From: Acanthosepion pharaonis
Taxonomy: Eukaryota; Mollusca; Cephalopoda; Sepiida; Sepiidae
Assembly: GCA_903632075.3 (NCBI GenBank)
Contig: CAHIKZ030004545.1
Location: forward strand, 127,001-191,000
Reading direction: 5' to 3'
Length of the DNA: 64,000 nucleotides
Shown here: piece by piece, positions 1 to 11,000 of the stretch
Layout of the letters: each line of letters begins with the position of its first letter
Position numbering within the stretch: the first letter of the stretch is position 1
The notes under the pieces: generated by a model
What the model was told of the DNA's origin: nothing
Seen by the model: the letters and a program-made list of their open reading frames with translations, nothing else
Databases searched by the model: none
Made by a program: the position numbers and the translations under genes

Positions 1-75
1 AAAATCGAACTTAGTATTCAGTTATTATGGATCTAGCGAACCAAGCTCGTTAACCATTACACCACGTCGAAATGC
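1..75 (-). mobile_element. tRNA-derived SINE head, cut by window edge
   Basis: Read on the minus strand this is tRNA-like: an A-box-like TGGTGTAATGG near 66-55, an anticodon-arm-like middle, and a B-box-like GTTCGATTTT at 10-1. Those are internal RNA polymerase III promoter elements. The body and tail lie before base 1, so family membership rests only on similarity to the heads near 12,030 and 63,110. No cloverleaf with a clean acceptor stem is seen, so this is a SINE head and not a functional tRNA gene. Confidence 0.6.
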
Positions 76-1180
76 GCATATCTCGATTATCTTTATTGCC
101 CGCACATAATGAAATTTACTCTATAGTTACACGAGCGCGGATGTATATATGTATATTTGTGTGTGTTGCGAATATACGTGGAGATATACCGAATCATCTA
201 ACAGATTCCACAGCAAAGTCGGTAAACAGGGGAGTACTGATAAGTTTTAGGTTCGAAAATCTTCCCCAAATCAGTATTCTCTTCTTTGGTCACTTAAATA
301 TTGATTATAACATGATAGCCAGACCGAAAACTCGACACTTCCTCGTTTCCTTCCTTTATTTTCAAAGCACGATCCGAAAAATAATGTCCCATATTTACTT
401 CCACGCAAACTGCAACACATATTTGAAATATAATAACACCTTGGGATAGATTTAGTTTTCCCCTTGAAAACACTATTTTCCCACATAGTGACCAGCATTA
501 TCTCTGCATATTTTGTCACTAATAAACAAGAGACTATATACTGCGCTCATAAAATTCCGTGGCTGGCAGCTACTTGCGTGTTTGTAATAACCATATCGCT
601 GCTTATTAATTTTTGAAAAAAAATTGCATTACCCACGCTTCTTTTAAGTCTCTACATATTAAATTTTGTCAAGAGAGATTCATTACACAAGTATTCAATG
701 AACAAGTCATCAATATTTTGTTAGGTACCATCCTCTGCTTATTATATTTAAAAATGTGAATTTTAAAAACGCCTCCCCTATTACCACCCCGACACACTCG
801 CACTTTCATTCAATACTAGATAGGTGTGGATTTAGCAAAGCGATCCTTTTTTATTCTTGCGTCAGATTGGAAGCTGCTAAATTGCGGCTACTAGTATGTC
901 TGGAAGAAATGTCAATTTGGCACAAATTTATGTCCTGTTAAAGGTTTGTTCTCCGTGGATATAGATACGAATTGCAACATATATACTTGGGAAACCTGAT
1001 AAGGTAAATATTACGTACCTTAACAGGCAATTGCAAGCGGCTCTTCGAAGTAATTTGTTTACTTGAGTTTAACATACTGACTCTTGAATAATAATATCAC
1101 TGCTCACAATGTTTATCGTAAGAAGAGGGGAAACATTTTATTTTTTTAATTTTTGCAAGTTCTGAACATTTGCTTAGAGT
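76..1180. other. Unrecognised single-copy-looking DNA
   Basis: No repeat family or convincing gene is visible. A 125-codon open frame at 72-449 on the plus strand overlaps an 82-codon frame on the minus strand. Neither shows a domain, and such lengths are plausible by chance in AT-rich DNA. Confidence 0.5.
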
Positions 1181-1184
1181 TTGA

Positions 1185-1233
1185 TAGAGAGATAGATAGA
1201 TATGTAAATGTGACGATAGAAATGAATAGAATG

Positions 1234-1294
<61 letters not shown>

Positions 1295-1325
1295 TGCAAA
1301 TGTGAAGATAGATATGAATAGAATG

Positions 1326-1385
<60 letters not shown>

Positions 1386-1631
1386 GAATGAAAAGTAATG
1401 CAAATGTGGAATTTAATAGAATCAGATAGATAGATAGATAGATAGATATGAAAAGTAATGATGGAATTGAATAGAATCAGATAGATATAGATATAAAAAG
1501 TAATGATGGAATTTAATAGAATCAGATAGATATGAAAAGTAATGATGGAATTAGAAAGAATCAGATAGATAGATAGATATATATAGATAGATAGATAGAT
1601 AGGAAAAGTGATGATGGAATTGAATAGAATC

Positions 1632-1672
<41 letters not shown>

Positions 1673-1928
1673 TGAAAAAGTGATTATGGAATTGAATAGA
1701 ATCAAATAGACAGATATGAAAATGTAATGATGAAATTGGATAAAATCAAACAGAAAAGAGATACATATATAGATATTTTTGGAAAATGTATGAAAAGTGG
1801 AAAAAGATTTTGCTGAAATTTTTCTTGATATATAAAAAAAATATACATCGTTTTTCGAAATAGAAAACGTAGTTTATAAATAAATATTCTGAGGTGCAAC
1901 GAAAAGCTTTTTATAGAGTAGCGTACCT

Positions 1929-1977
<49 letters not shown>

Positions 1978-2115
1978 GTACGCAAAATGAGAGAGATTCG
2001 ACAGGCTTAGATAAATGCAGATAGATAGATACATAAATAGATAGATAGGTAAATAGATAGATATTGGGAAACGTAAAATGTTTTCAGAGGTTAGCGTACG
2101 AACGATAGTTGGATA
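1185..2115. repeat. Compound (GATA)n array with interspersed 30-bp core
   Basis: Runs of GATA occur at about 1190-1203, 1232-1293, 1325-1385, 1423-1448, 1566-1602, 1633-1672, 1929-1977 and 2018-2062. Between many of them sits a diverged core starting GAAAAGTAATGATGGAATT and ending in AATAGAATCA. Seven or more copies are visible from 1205 to 1750. The long minus-strand frames here, rich in Leu-Ser-Ile-Tyr, are only translated GATA and are not genes. Confidence 0.9.
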
Positions 2116-2620
2116 GACAGACATTGGGAAAAGAAAAATGCGTACGAACGTAAGATACATAGAAAAAATTCTATTCGTAGGTACGTATTTTTTATGTTTA
2201 TGCCAAATATTGGTTCGTAAGTTAAGGCAATATGTCGCAACTAATCAAAAGATGGGATAGCCATATGTAAATATTTACTATCTTACAGAATACCGAGGAT
2301 CGATACACATCAGACAGACAACATTTCTCCCATTTTCAGCCTCTTATATACACATCGAGGAAAAAGAAAAAAAAAGCAGGAGAAAATAGACACTTATTCA
2401 AAGTGTAGCAGAACGAGCAAGAATCTTCTCGCTTACACGCTTCAGCAGTAACGATTACGCAGTTATAATCTCGTCAAAGTTGATTCCTGTAAGAAAGGTC
2501 AGTCTACGAGTCACGGACGCACGGATAACTGAATTCGTATGTGCATGCACGCAAGTGGAAGAAAAACTTTCAGAATCATATTTCGAGTTGCAACGTAGAT
2601 TATTTTATATCAAATAAAAT
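2116..2620. other. Unrecognised AT-rich spacer
   Basis: No gene, tandem array or element end is evident between the GATA array and the LINE 3' end. Confidence 0.4.
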
Positions 2621-2625
2621 GTCTT

Positions 2626-3110
2626 CTTTTTTTTTTTTAAGCATTATGCCCCGAGCAAGGCGTGAAGCCACTAGGATGCAGGGGGTTGCAGAAGATTTGG
2701 AGCGAGAGCAGATAGGAGTGATAGAAGAAAGGATGCGGAGAGGGATAGTGTGTAGATCAAGGTAACTGGAGGTGTCGATTGACATTACATTTGAATAGTT
2801 GGAGATTATAGCTGTCAGGGAAACTGTAATTGGGAAGGATGTTCCACGGGCGAGAGGTGCGAGGTATGAAGCTATTGGAGTAGAAGAGACGGCTACATTT
2901 AAAAGTTTCGACAGTGTAAGGGTGGGAGCGGAATGCCAGCCTCGTAGGGCGCTCGAATCCATGGAGTCTGGGAACCAGTGAAAGCAGGTCATCGGAGCAA
3001 TTACCATGAAAGTATTTGTAGAAAAGACAGAGAGAGGCGACGGCGCCTCTGTTAGAGAGTGACTGTAGACGAGATGCTAGATCAGGGCCAATTATGTCTA
3101 AAGAAAACAT
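2626..3110 (-). mobile_element. Jockey-like LINE: RT C-terminus and 3' UTR
   Basis: A 117-codon open frame on the minus strand (3110-2757) carries the carboxy-terminal region typical of jockey/CR1-type LINE polymerases. It includes DLASRLQSLSNRGAVASL, FYKYFHGNCSDDLLSLVP, a cluster beginning RLAFRSHPYTVE, and FIPRTSRPWNILP...YNLQLFKCNVNRHLQLP. The endonuclease and catalytic RT domains are missing, as in a 5'-truncated retrotransposition product. Downstream on the same strand a 3' UTR contains CCTTGCTCGGGGCATAATG and ends in an A-rich tail at about 2638-2627. The same tail motif recurs at 10,070, 49,520, 57,960 and 62,880. This is one of the better preserved LINE C-termini in the window. Confidence 0.85.
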
Positions 3111-3146
3111 AGCATATATAGAGTGTATTCAGAAGAATCGTTAGAA

Positions 3147-3755
3147 TTATAAAGGCTGTTCCAATAAGTTGGAACGATTTTAAATGTGAATTATGTTTAA
3201 GCGTCTAATGATATTTTTTTCTTTTTCTTTTTCATTCAGATTTAACAACTTAAGTCCTTGGCAATTTCAACCATGGAAAGATTAACAATCAAACAACGTG
3301 TTAAAGTTTCAAGTGAGCAAATGGAAAAATTGTTCATAAATTCAAACAAACTGGGTCGGTGGTAGATGTGAAAACACCATTGCGTGCTCGTTTACGCCGT
3401 TCAGCTGAAAAAATTATTTCAGTGCACGAGAATGTGGCCAAAATATCCAGACCCCTCTATTCGTCGTCGCGCGCATGAATTGAACATTTCCACAACAACG
3501 TTTACATCGTTTCCAATTGCACTCTAGGTTGGTCGATTAATTTGACCGAAAATATCACGAAGTGTGCGAAATGCATTTCTGTTTGAATGTCCATTTACGT
3601 AATAGGCTTTCGTTGTTTGATTGTTAAGCTTTCCATAGTTGAAATTACCAAAGACTTAAGTTGTTAAATCTGAAAGAAAAAGAAAAAAAATCAATAAACG
3701 CTTAAGATTAATTCATATTTAAAATCTGTCCAAGTTATTGAAACACTCTTTATAA
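3147..3755. mobile_element. Fold-back DNA transposon relic with transposase pieces in both arms
   Basis: Two long inverted arms, about 3147-3298 and 3610-3755, face each other. The ends TTATAAAGGCTGTTCCAATA and TTATAAAGAGTGTTTCAATA pair, and TA at the ends suggests a mariner-like target. Each arm contains a transposase start: MERLTIKQR on the plus strand from 3272 and MESLTIKQR on the minus strand from about 3634. After the plus start come NKTGS-like sequence, VVDVKTPLRARLRRSAEK and VHENVAK. After the minus start come frameshifted NRNAFRTLRDIFGQINRP. These resemble the N-terminal helix-turn-helix region of DUF4817/mariner-type transposases. The element looks like two truncated copies joined head-to-head near 3525. 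No catalytic domain remains. Confidence 0.75.
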
Positions 3756-3759
3756 CATT

Positions 3760-4195
3760 TCTCCTTTCAGGAACCATACTTTGTCTAACTAATCATCCTT
3801 GGACCAATACCTCTGACCACTATTATTCCAGCCATTTTTTTTTAGCTATATTCTACCCACTGCTTCTTTTCTAATCACAGGTTGATCGCTGAAAATTCTT
3901 GCGTATCTACCTCCTTATTTATTTCATATAATCTGGATCCCGTAATCTAAACTTATGCACAATTTCATTATAACTTTTCCACGATGTCTAGACTCAACAT
4001 CCACCGATCCTGTCCTTAATATTTAGTTGGTTGCTATAAGCCAAAATCCAAGCATGGTTCATAAGAAATTAAATTTTCCGGTCCGAAAAGAGATAACACA
4101 GGCCAAGTTAAATCCAAGTACCTACTTGTTTACATACACATTATAGGCAATAAACTTGGGTTAAAAGTGTTTGATAAAAGCCAATATGAACGGAT
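3760..4195. other. Unrecognised spacer
   Basis: No gene or repeat is recognised between the fold-back element and the RT fragment. Confidence 0.4.
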
Positions 4196-4330
4196 GAACT
4201 GGACATTCAGAAATTTGAATACGCCATCAAACCACTTAAAAAACAAGACAGCAGGTCTGGATGGAATTCAAGCAGAAGTATGGAAGAACGGATGTTTCAT
4301 TGATAAATTCCTTTCGTGCGAAACAAACAT
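4196..4330 (+). pseudogene. LINE reverse-transcriptase fragment
   Basis: Two adjacent frames spell FEYAIKPLK, then after a frameshift NKTAGLDGIQAEVWKNG. This matches the stretch before and including the N-terminal RT motif of RTE/CR1-type LINEs, where a Lys/Gly-rich AGLDGI-like loop precedes the fingers domain. Nothing upstream or downstream continues the polymerase, so this is a short dead fragment. Confidence 0.6.
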
Positions 4331-6520
4331 CCAATGACCACGCACCAGATGTTTGAAAATTGTGTTATAGTAATTTAATATGTGTTCTTTGTTTTTTTTT
4401 TTTTTGTTTTTTTGTGTTTTTTTATTTTTATTTTTTTTTCATTTCCTCTGGAAAATGGAATGGAAAATAGACTAAAAGTAATTTTGTAAGAAATGGCGTC
4501 CATTTTTTGTCATTTTAAACTATAACTTATTTGTTTAAAAAATTATGTCATTAATTCTACAGGCAGATGCAACAATTACGCCGTGCAGTGGAAATGAGGC
4601 ATTGAAGCAAAAATTAAAATTCATATAATGAACCTTCATAAACCTTAATTATTAGTGATTGTTGTTGAGTAGTTTTCACATTGGAGGCTTGTATTTCAAT
4701 AAGTCGTCCTAAATTAGGTTCGACGTACAAAACGTTAAGAACTTGAAATAAGAGTTAATGACGCAGCAATCTAAATGTGATGGTTGATACTCCAATGTCC
4801 GACATCGACTAACTTGCTCAACACCACTGAGCCCCACTGGCTACTGCTGCTACTACTACTTATTATCTGTGGGAGAGTCTATTACAATAGAATAGGTATT
4901 ATGGTATAACAGTGATATAAAATGATTTTGACATACATGGCCAGTTTCATAATTATTTAAATTACTATTGACTGCGAAAGGCTGGGCCGGAATAACTCGT
5001 GGACGTGGAATTCTGACAGTGTTAGATTGTCTTTGACTAAGATTTGGATATAAGACAAAACGACGACAAAAAGACGATGGAAGGGCGCAAGAATTTTGAA
5101 CCGTGGACACACTTTCCGAACAAAGAGTCCTTAGAGAAGCTAACCCGCATGTGATAGTATGCTAAGTAAACGAGTCGGTTTGCGTTCCCACTGCTTCTTA
5201 GAACTGATGCTACCCCGTCTCTCCGTCTTGTATAATGAAACGTACAAAAAACAAAACCTCTTTTATTGATTCAATTCCCGAAGTGATTTTCGGATCTAGA
5301 GGACTGAAACAACAGGCGACACGGAAGGCAACAAAATGAACATTCACTAAATTTCTTTTTTGGCTTGCATTCAATCTCTATTTAAATGGGGTTGTTCTTT
5401 TTTTAACCCAAATCAGTGGACAGAGTGCGTTGACTAGAATTCAATGACTGTTTACATCACTTAATAAGTAATGATTAATTTCAGCTCTTAACTTAGAAAT
5501 ATGAGTTATGTAGACAATTTTGCAAGGTGATGATAAAGCTTTGTACTAAATATTCTCTTTTGTGCAGTATCAAAAATAAAAATAACCTCGTTGTATACCT
5601 GAAAGTTCTAACTTCACCTCTTGGTAAAATGAAAAATTACATTGGGTGTAAATATTTCAGTGTCGTTAATCCCATAGAAGCATGACCGGTAAAAGAAGTA
5701 ATACATGAGAAGAGAATAATACTTTTCTAGTAAACTACGGGTGTCATTTTAAAAAGACTTCCCCTTTTCCCATCCATCTAAATTATAAAAGTATAATTAA
5801 AGTGATAATGTACGTAAATATATTGGAAAATTTCCATGATTTTTTCGGAAATCAAGAACATATAAACTTTAAGTAAATTATCACGTTATATGGATAAAGA
5901 AGGCTTCAGTTTAAAATGGCAGCAAAATATTATGGGTTAATCTTTAAGTTATCGTCTGTACAGGAAAAGTGTTTTATTCTGAGCTGGCAACTATCGTTTG
6001 GTTTGCGTAGGTGTAGAGGTTTTTTTGTTTGATTTTTTTTAAAAATCAATTGTATATTTGCCATTAAAAACAAAAATTTAATATTCCATATCGAGGTTTG
6101 TTGAATCAGCGCATAGTCTATCCTTTCAAATTCTTTCTGCATCTTTCCTTCTGACACCTCAAGTCATCATGCAGTCATAAACTAATTCCATCATTCACTT
6201 TATTGCTTGCATTTAAAGTAAAACCCGCTCCTTGTTATATTTGTATGCAATCAGAAAAATACTACGCCTGCAGGCATTATCTGAACTGTATTTCATTATT
6301 TTCGAAATTCTCAGTCATGAAAATATTATTGCTGTAGTCACATCTCAATCTCTCTGCATTGTTTCACTGCCAGACGAAAAGCAAAATCAAGTGAAAAAAA
6401 TGCCAAAACTCCGAAGCAATATAACAGTATTCTTTAATAATTAGGTTTTAATAAACTTTTATCTAAAATTGAAAGAATACAATATATTTTCAAATACAAT
6501 TGCATAGAATAAATCACTCA
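4331..6520. other. Unrecognised AT-rich stretch
   Basis: A T-rich tract lies at 4388-4440. Frames of up to 84 codons here show no motif. No inverted ends, tRNA-like boxes or LINE protein motifs were seen. Confidence 0.4.
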
Positions 6521-6592
6521 ACAGACAGAAGAGAGAGGAGTGTGAGATAGGGGAGAGAAAGAGAGAGATGAAGAGGGAGAGAGATAGATAAA
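6521..6592. repeat. Purine-rich GA low-complexity tract
   Basis: An almost pure purine run dominated by GAGA, grading into GATA at 6583-6591. Confidence 0.8.
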
Positions 6593-6827
6593 ATGCTTCA
6601 CGTTCTTTTTGTTGCAATCAATGCGTGGTATGTAATCTTCCTAAACAATATAGAAACTTGGTCCCGGATATTCCAAATTGCGGGAGCACCTTCCGCATAG
6701 CATAGATAGGTTTGTTTTGAAGCCGACGCCAGTGTGACTGTGACTGGGGGGATTGAACGATTTGGGGCTTTTGTCCATGCACTGGTATGGGCACATTCTA
6801 GAACTGAGGGTAAATACGTTTATAACG

Positions 6828-6828
<1 letters not shown>

Positions 6829-6901
<73 letters not shown>

Positions 6902-7108
6902 TTTTCCTATGTTCCACTGTCTCATATTCAGACATATATATCTCCTTCCACCTCTCCTGTCATAGAAATTTAAACCTGCCCCCCACAAAACAACTGTATG
7001 CATAAATTGAAAACAATAATACATGTCACCTATTTATTTGTATGAAAATGGTCTTTCTGAGGAATTAAGATCCTTGGAATTATCCATACGGATTACCAAA
7101 TACATTAT

Positions 7109-7160
<52 letters not shown>

Positions 7161-7308
7161 AATAAAAAACAGACCACGTTAAGATTCCATGTAATAGGCT
7201 ATTTCACCATAACCCCTTTAACAGGGTTCTGGATCATTCTGGTTTCATCCTCCTCAGGTCTACACATACGGATTACCTAAGGATTACTAAAATAAGTATA
7301 TATATATA

Positions 7309-7356
<48 letters not shown>
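6829..7356. repeat. Three (TA)n microsatellites with duplicated flank
   Basis: Long TA runs lie at 6829-6898, 7112-7158 and 7298-7356. The sequence before the second run (CATACGGATTACCAAATAC, from about 7085) resembles that before the third (CATACGGATTACCTAAGGAT, from about 7265). This suggests a roughly 180-bp local duplication that carried the microsatellite. Overlapping Tyr-Ile frames are not genes. Confidence 0.85.
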
Positions 7357-7359
<3 letters not shown>

Positions 7360-7639
7360 CCATCTTTTATTCTGTCTGCGTGCGTGGAGGAGAATACACC
7401 AACTATATCTTCTTTCTAAGAGCTAATACGACACCAAAAAGTTAATCCCCTACTAGGTGAATGCTTGTGGACACGATTAAGGACGATGTATATTTACCTA
7501 TAGCCTTAAGTATAAACACAAGCAATATTTACCTATAGACTCAAGTATAGATACGGCTATTGCTTAACTGGAGACTGCAGAATAATTAAAAAGAACAGAT
7601 TTCGATATTAAATAATACACAGAATGTTTGATATGGTGA

Positions 7640-8190
7640 AAAATCCACCAACGCAAAACACACATTGATATCTCTCACGAAAATTCTTTAATCCAATCTT
7701 ACAATTCATTTATCTTTCTTAGAAAAGCCACTCATGATTTCTGCAATTTTTCTGAAAATTGGTTTTTTTTTCTTTCACAGAAACCTTTAAAAGACCGTAA
7801 TAAAAGATAATATCCAAAGTCACAATTTCTGGCGAATACGGTGAATAAATCCAAACTTCCCAGACAAGAAAAGCTGAAATAATTTTTGCCTTTTAACAAA
7901 TGAAAATGACTTGCAGCGTTATCATAATAGAATATTAACGAACATTCTGTTAAAAAACAATTCTCGATCCTTTTCTACTTTCATTTGCTATAACTTGGAA
8001 CATTATTTGTTTGAATCAACTGTTTGCTTCTACTGAATGATCTCGTAGCATAGGATTCACTTTCGATCTTCACTTTTCTCTGAGTTGAAAGAGACTTTGA
8101 TTCAGTCAGAGTTTAGTCGTCTCGCTTGTCTCTTGTGGTCAATGTCATTGTAAAGAATGAATCTTTCATCGTCCGTCGACATTTTTCAAA
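7640..8190 (-). pseudogene. Mariner-like transposase relic
   Basis: Read on the minus strand from about 8180, fragments align in order with a mariner (DD34D) transposase catalytic region. The first aspartate lies in TDDERFILYNDIDHKRQARR (codon at 8170-8168). The second is in YYDNAASHFHL (codon at 7923-7921), equivalent to the usual HHDNARPH. The third is in YSPEIVTLDIIFYYGLLK (codon at 7814-7812), equivalent to PYSPDLAPSDYHLF. The second and third Asp are 106 nt apart, close to the 34-codon spacing once small indels are allowed. Stops and frameshifts throughout make it inactive. The N-terminal DNA-binding domain and TIRs were not identified. Confidence 0.7.
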
Positions 8191-8317
8191 ACCGAATATT
8201 TTAGTTAAGTAGTAAATCGTACACTAAAATACCGTTCGTTATTTTTATTTATCTATATTTGTTTTTGCTTAAATTGACTAACATAAACAAGTTAGTAGAG
8301 ATAATGTTAGCACGTTT

Positions 8318-8450
8318 TTTTTTAAACTCTAAATTTCCCATGATTTCTCTCGAACGCTCATATCTGCCCGAAGCGTATCAGCGCAAACTGATGACATCAT
8401 ATATTATTATTTGTTTAAGTTAAGAGAAATCATGGAAAATTTAAAAACAG
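8318..8450. repeat. Short imperfect inverted repeat
   Basis: AAATTTCCCATGATTTCTCT at 8331-8350 pairs with a nearly exact reverse complement at 8422-8441, separated by about 70 nt. This could be a MITE-like remnant or a hairpin. No target-site duplication was recognised. Confidence 0.55.
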
Positions 8451-8474
8451 TAATTTGATCTCGCTAACCAGACG

Positions 8475-8562
8475 CTTACCCTGTAGCTAAATGGTATAGC
8501 ACGTTAGGCTATATGACGGTTCCGTCTAGGATATAGGCTCGTTTACTGTGGGAGGACAAATA
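8475..8562 (+). mobile_element. tRNA-like SINE head
   Basis: The sequence has an A-box-like TAGCTAAATGGTATAGCACG near 8484, an anticodon-arm-like segment, and a B-box-like GGCTCGTTTACT at about 8536-8547. The spacing suits a tRNA-derived promoter. No conserved SINE body follows, so it may be a different family or an old fragment. A real tRNA is unlikely because the B box is degenerate. Confidence 0.4.
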
Positions 8563-9977
8563 TTTTCTATGAAATTACTCCGATATTCAAGTCGGTAAAT
8601 GTTGTTAATACTGTTTATTATAAACAGGTCATTTACTTAAATATTTTATCTATAAAAAATTATGTATAAACAGAAAATATATTAAAATAATTGTCGAACT
8701 TAGTCCATTCCATAATATATATAATTTGTCTTCATTTTTATTAATTGATTTGCCTTTGATTATTACGTTTGAAATAAAATCCTGCTACGTTTTTTCCATG
8801 ATCATTTTCAGGCTTCTTTTCCAATACTTATAGTCATTAATTTTTATGTTACAATGTAAGTCTCTCTTTACAGATTATTTCATATGAGAATGGGTAAATA
8901 GTGTTACGATTCTATTCTAATTAAATGAGTTTAGGTCAAACATATATCATGTGCTAAAAATGGCTCATCACCAATGAAAGCTGCAAGAAATATGTACCCT
9001 GTCTATAGTAGTTAAATTTAAAATGTCCCATCATACTAACAGTGGTATTACCCAGTGTAGGTTGTTAATTCCTTCTCTCACAAATATTCCCCTCGATCTG
9101 GACGAGCAAGTTCTGTGAATAATGAACTTCTGAAAATCTGGAAAAAAATCAAAATCCCACAATTCATCAAGTCACAAAAGCGTTTAATACAAATCACACT
9201 GAAATAAAAAAAAAAACTCCTTCCTGAACTCAAAAAATATCTAAACCAGGTCAGTTGGCCAATCATCATCTGACTGATTGTAAGTTTAATCAAAGAGCTG
9301 TCATCTGTTAGTCATTAAAAATGACAACTTGACTTGTTACCAATCACTTTTGTAGTTAGAATCATCACAATTAATAAAAAGTCGATTTTCTATAATTATA
9401 TCCAAGGAAAAGCTGGCGAGAAATAAGATATGTAACGAACAAATACAATCACCCGAGCAGTTGTTGGAATTAGTCTAAATTTAAAAAAAAAATATAAAAA
9501 AAAAAAGATTAAAAACAATACTAAAAAGAGCTTTTGCAAATCTGGGCCTAGATGCCATATTACTTGGATATTTTGGTAGTAGCAAACAGATTTATTTTTA
9601 AATATGCATATTTTCCAAATCGTTGAGAACTGATGGATTTTTATTTCACAAATTAGGTTCCAGTTCATGAATATCGATTCATTTGCCGTATTAACATTAG
9701 TTATTTTAGAAGTCGATTAAACATTTATTGATGTTACGAATGAATCATATATGCTGTAAAGATATTTTTAGACACACGACCCACAAATTTGTCGTCTGTG
9801 TCCTGAGAATATAGTTATTTTTAATGACCCCACACAACAGATGCTGGAGTCGCATTTAAATCAGATAACGATCACATTTTCAAACAGCGACGCCGAATTA
9901 CTAGTCTTCTGTTTCTTTTGCGTTTTATTTTAGTTCAAAGAATTATACTTTCAGGTCTTTAAAGGATTTTGTTTGTG
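8563..9977. other. Unrecognised AT-rich stretch
   Basis: Nothing beyond homopolymer tracts is recognised. Minus-strand frames of 71 and 90 codons at 9078-9293 and 9396-9668 have no identifiable domain. Confidence 0.4.
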
Positions 9978-10250
9978 TTTTTTTTTTCCACAATGTCCAC
10001 CCTGTACAAAGCACAAGGGCCACTCGAGGTAGAGGGTTAAAGAATAAAATGCACCACCCCAAGCAAGGTGATGATGATGCCACCAAAACGCAAGGTGCCA
10101 CCGGAAGTGAATAGCAATAGAAGAATCTAGACAGGACCGGAAACTCAATCCTAAACCACAACGACTGTTCAACAAACCGGTGAGGTGTGTGAACCGGGCG
10201 ATAGGCGAACCTATCTAATTCTATTGAGTAAATAATTTTAAAGAAATACA
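9978..10250 (-). mobile_element. LINE 3' UTR with A-rich tail
   Basis: On the minus strand the motif CCTTGCTTGGGGTGG (about 10,072-10,058) is followed by GCCCTTGTGCTTTGTACAGG and then GGTGGACATTGTGG with an A-run at 9987-9978. The same GTACAGG tail recurs at about 51,600. Upstream coding is not recognised with confidence. The overlapping 102-codon frame is best explained as translated UTR. Confidence 0.6.
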
Positions 10251-10328
10251 TAAACAGTAAAGAGAATTTCAGAGCATAGGCGGATACGTTAGCGGCATAG
10301 ATTTGAAGTAGTTACGCTTTATTTTATA

Positions 10329-10482
10329 CAGTGTAACCCGGATATAAGAGAGTTGTCGGGACCGGAGAAGAAGTCTCTTATATCCGGGTTTGGTCTATTT
10401 TATATACATTAACACAGTCTCTAATTTGGGGACCAGAGAAAATCTCTCTTATATCTAGGTCTCTTATATCCGGGTTACATTG
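10329..10482. mobile_element. 154-bp pogo/Tigger-like MITE
   Basis: The ends form a terminal inverted repeat of about 24 bp. The left begins CAGTGTAACCCGGATATAAG and the right, reverse complemented, begins CAATGTAACCCGGATATAAG. TA lies directly outside both ends (10,327-10,328 and 10,483-10,484), as a TA target-site duplication. Two more internal copies of the CTCTTATATC motif at about 10,372-10,390 and 10,443-10,457 make the element internally repetitive. The length, CAGT-like terminus and TA duplication fit non-autonomous pogo/Tigger elements. No coding capacity remains. Confidence 0.8.
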
Positions 10483-10769
10483 TATTATACATTTGGACCT
10501 TAAGTAAAAGGAAAACATTTATGCAAAATGGTAGTGGATTTTTACATATTTAATCTCCTAATGACAGACAACTCGTATGTAGGAACAACACACATGCATC
10601 CATCGAAATATTTGTACGAAATAACGAGCATCACCCACTCGTGCAAAAGATATGATTAGATTATTTTTAAAACTATTGTTCATCGAATACATGTCCCTCT
10701 TGGTAGGTACTGAATGAGTATTTTGTTAAAAGAATAAATAAGAAGTGTATATTATGATGTGTAGAATAG

Positions 10770-11000
10770 ATAACGGTTAACCCTAGACTTGAAGTGGTTA
10801 AGATCGTAGTGATCGGGGAAGCATCGTTTCAGGAAGTCTGTTCCACACAGTGACAGTTCCAGGAAAGAAACTGTCAGAATGGAACATATTCCTTACTATT
10901 GGAATATGGAGGGCATGAGGATGAATCGACTCTGTGTACGTGGCGTAGCGTGTTCTAACTGTGAATGACTAGACTTTGCTACTGCTATATTTGATCTATG
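10770..11000 (-). pseudogene. Decayed LINE polymerase C-terminus
   Basis: Minus-strand fragments (VDSSSCPPYSNSKEYVPF, FLSWNCHCVEQTS, NDASPITTILTTSS) follow the pattern of the carboxy-terminal region of LINE polymerases, in which a conserved Phe-Leu-Pro-Arg-Thr block is followed by Trp-Asn and a Phe-Pro-Tyr-Leu segment. Several frameshifts are needed, and the match is weaker than at 2757-3110. Confidence 0.5.

Noticed and set aside
1097..1705. 202-codon minus frame rich in LSIYLSIYL
   Set aside because: It is the translation of GATA repeats, which lack stops in that frame.
1205..1750. CRISPR-like alternation of core and spacer in the GATA array
   Set aside because: The spacers are simple GATA runs and the core is diverged. 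The window is an animal genome with no cas genes.
6641..7280. Tyr-Ile repeat frames (also at 22.9, 39.8, 40.7, 46.5, 47.0 and 56.3 kb)
   Set aside because: (TA)n has no stop codon in the Tyr-Ile frame; no flanking coding evidence.
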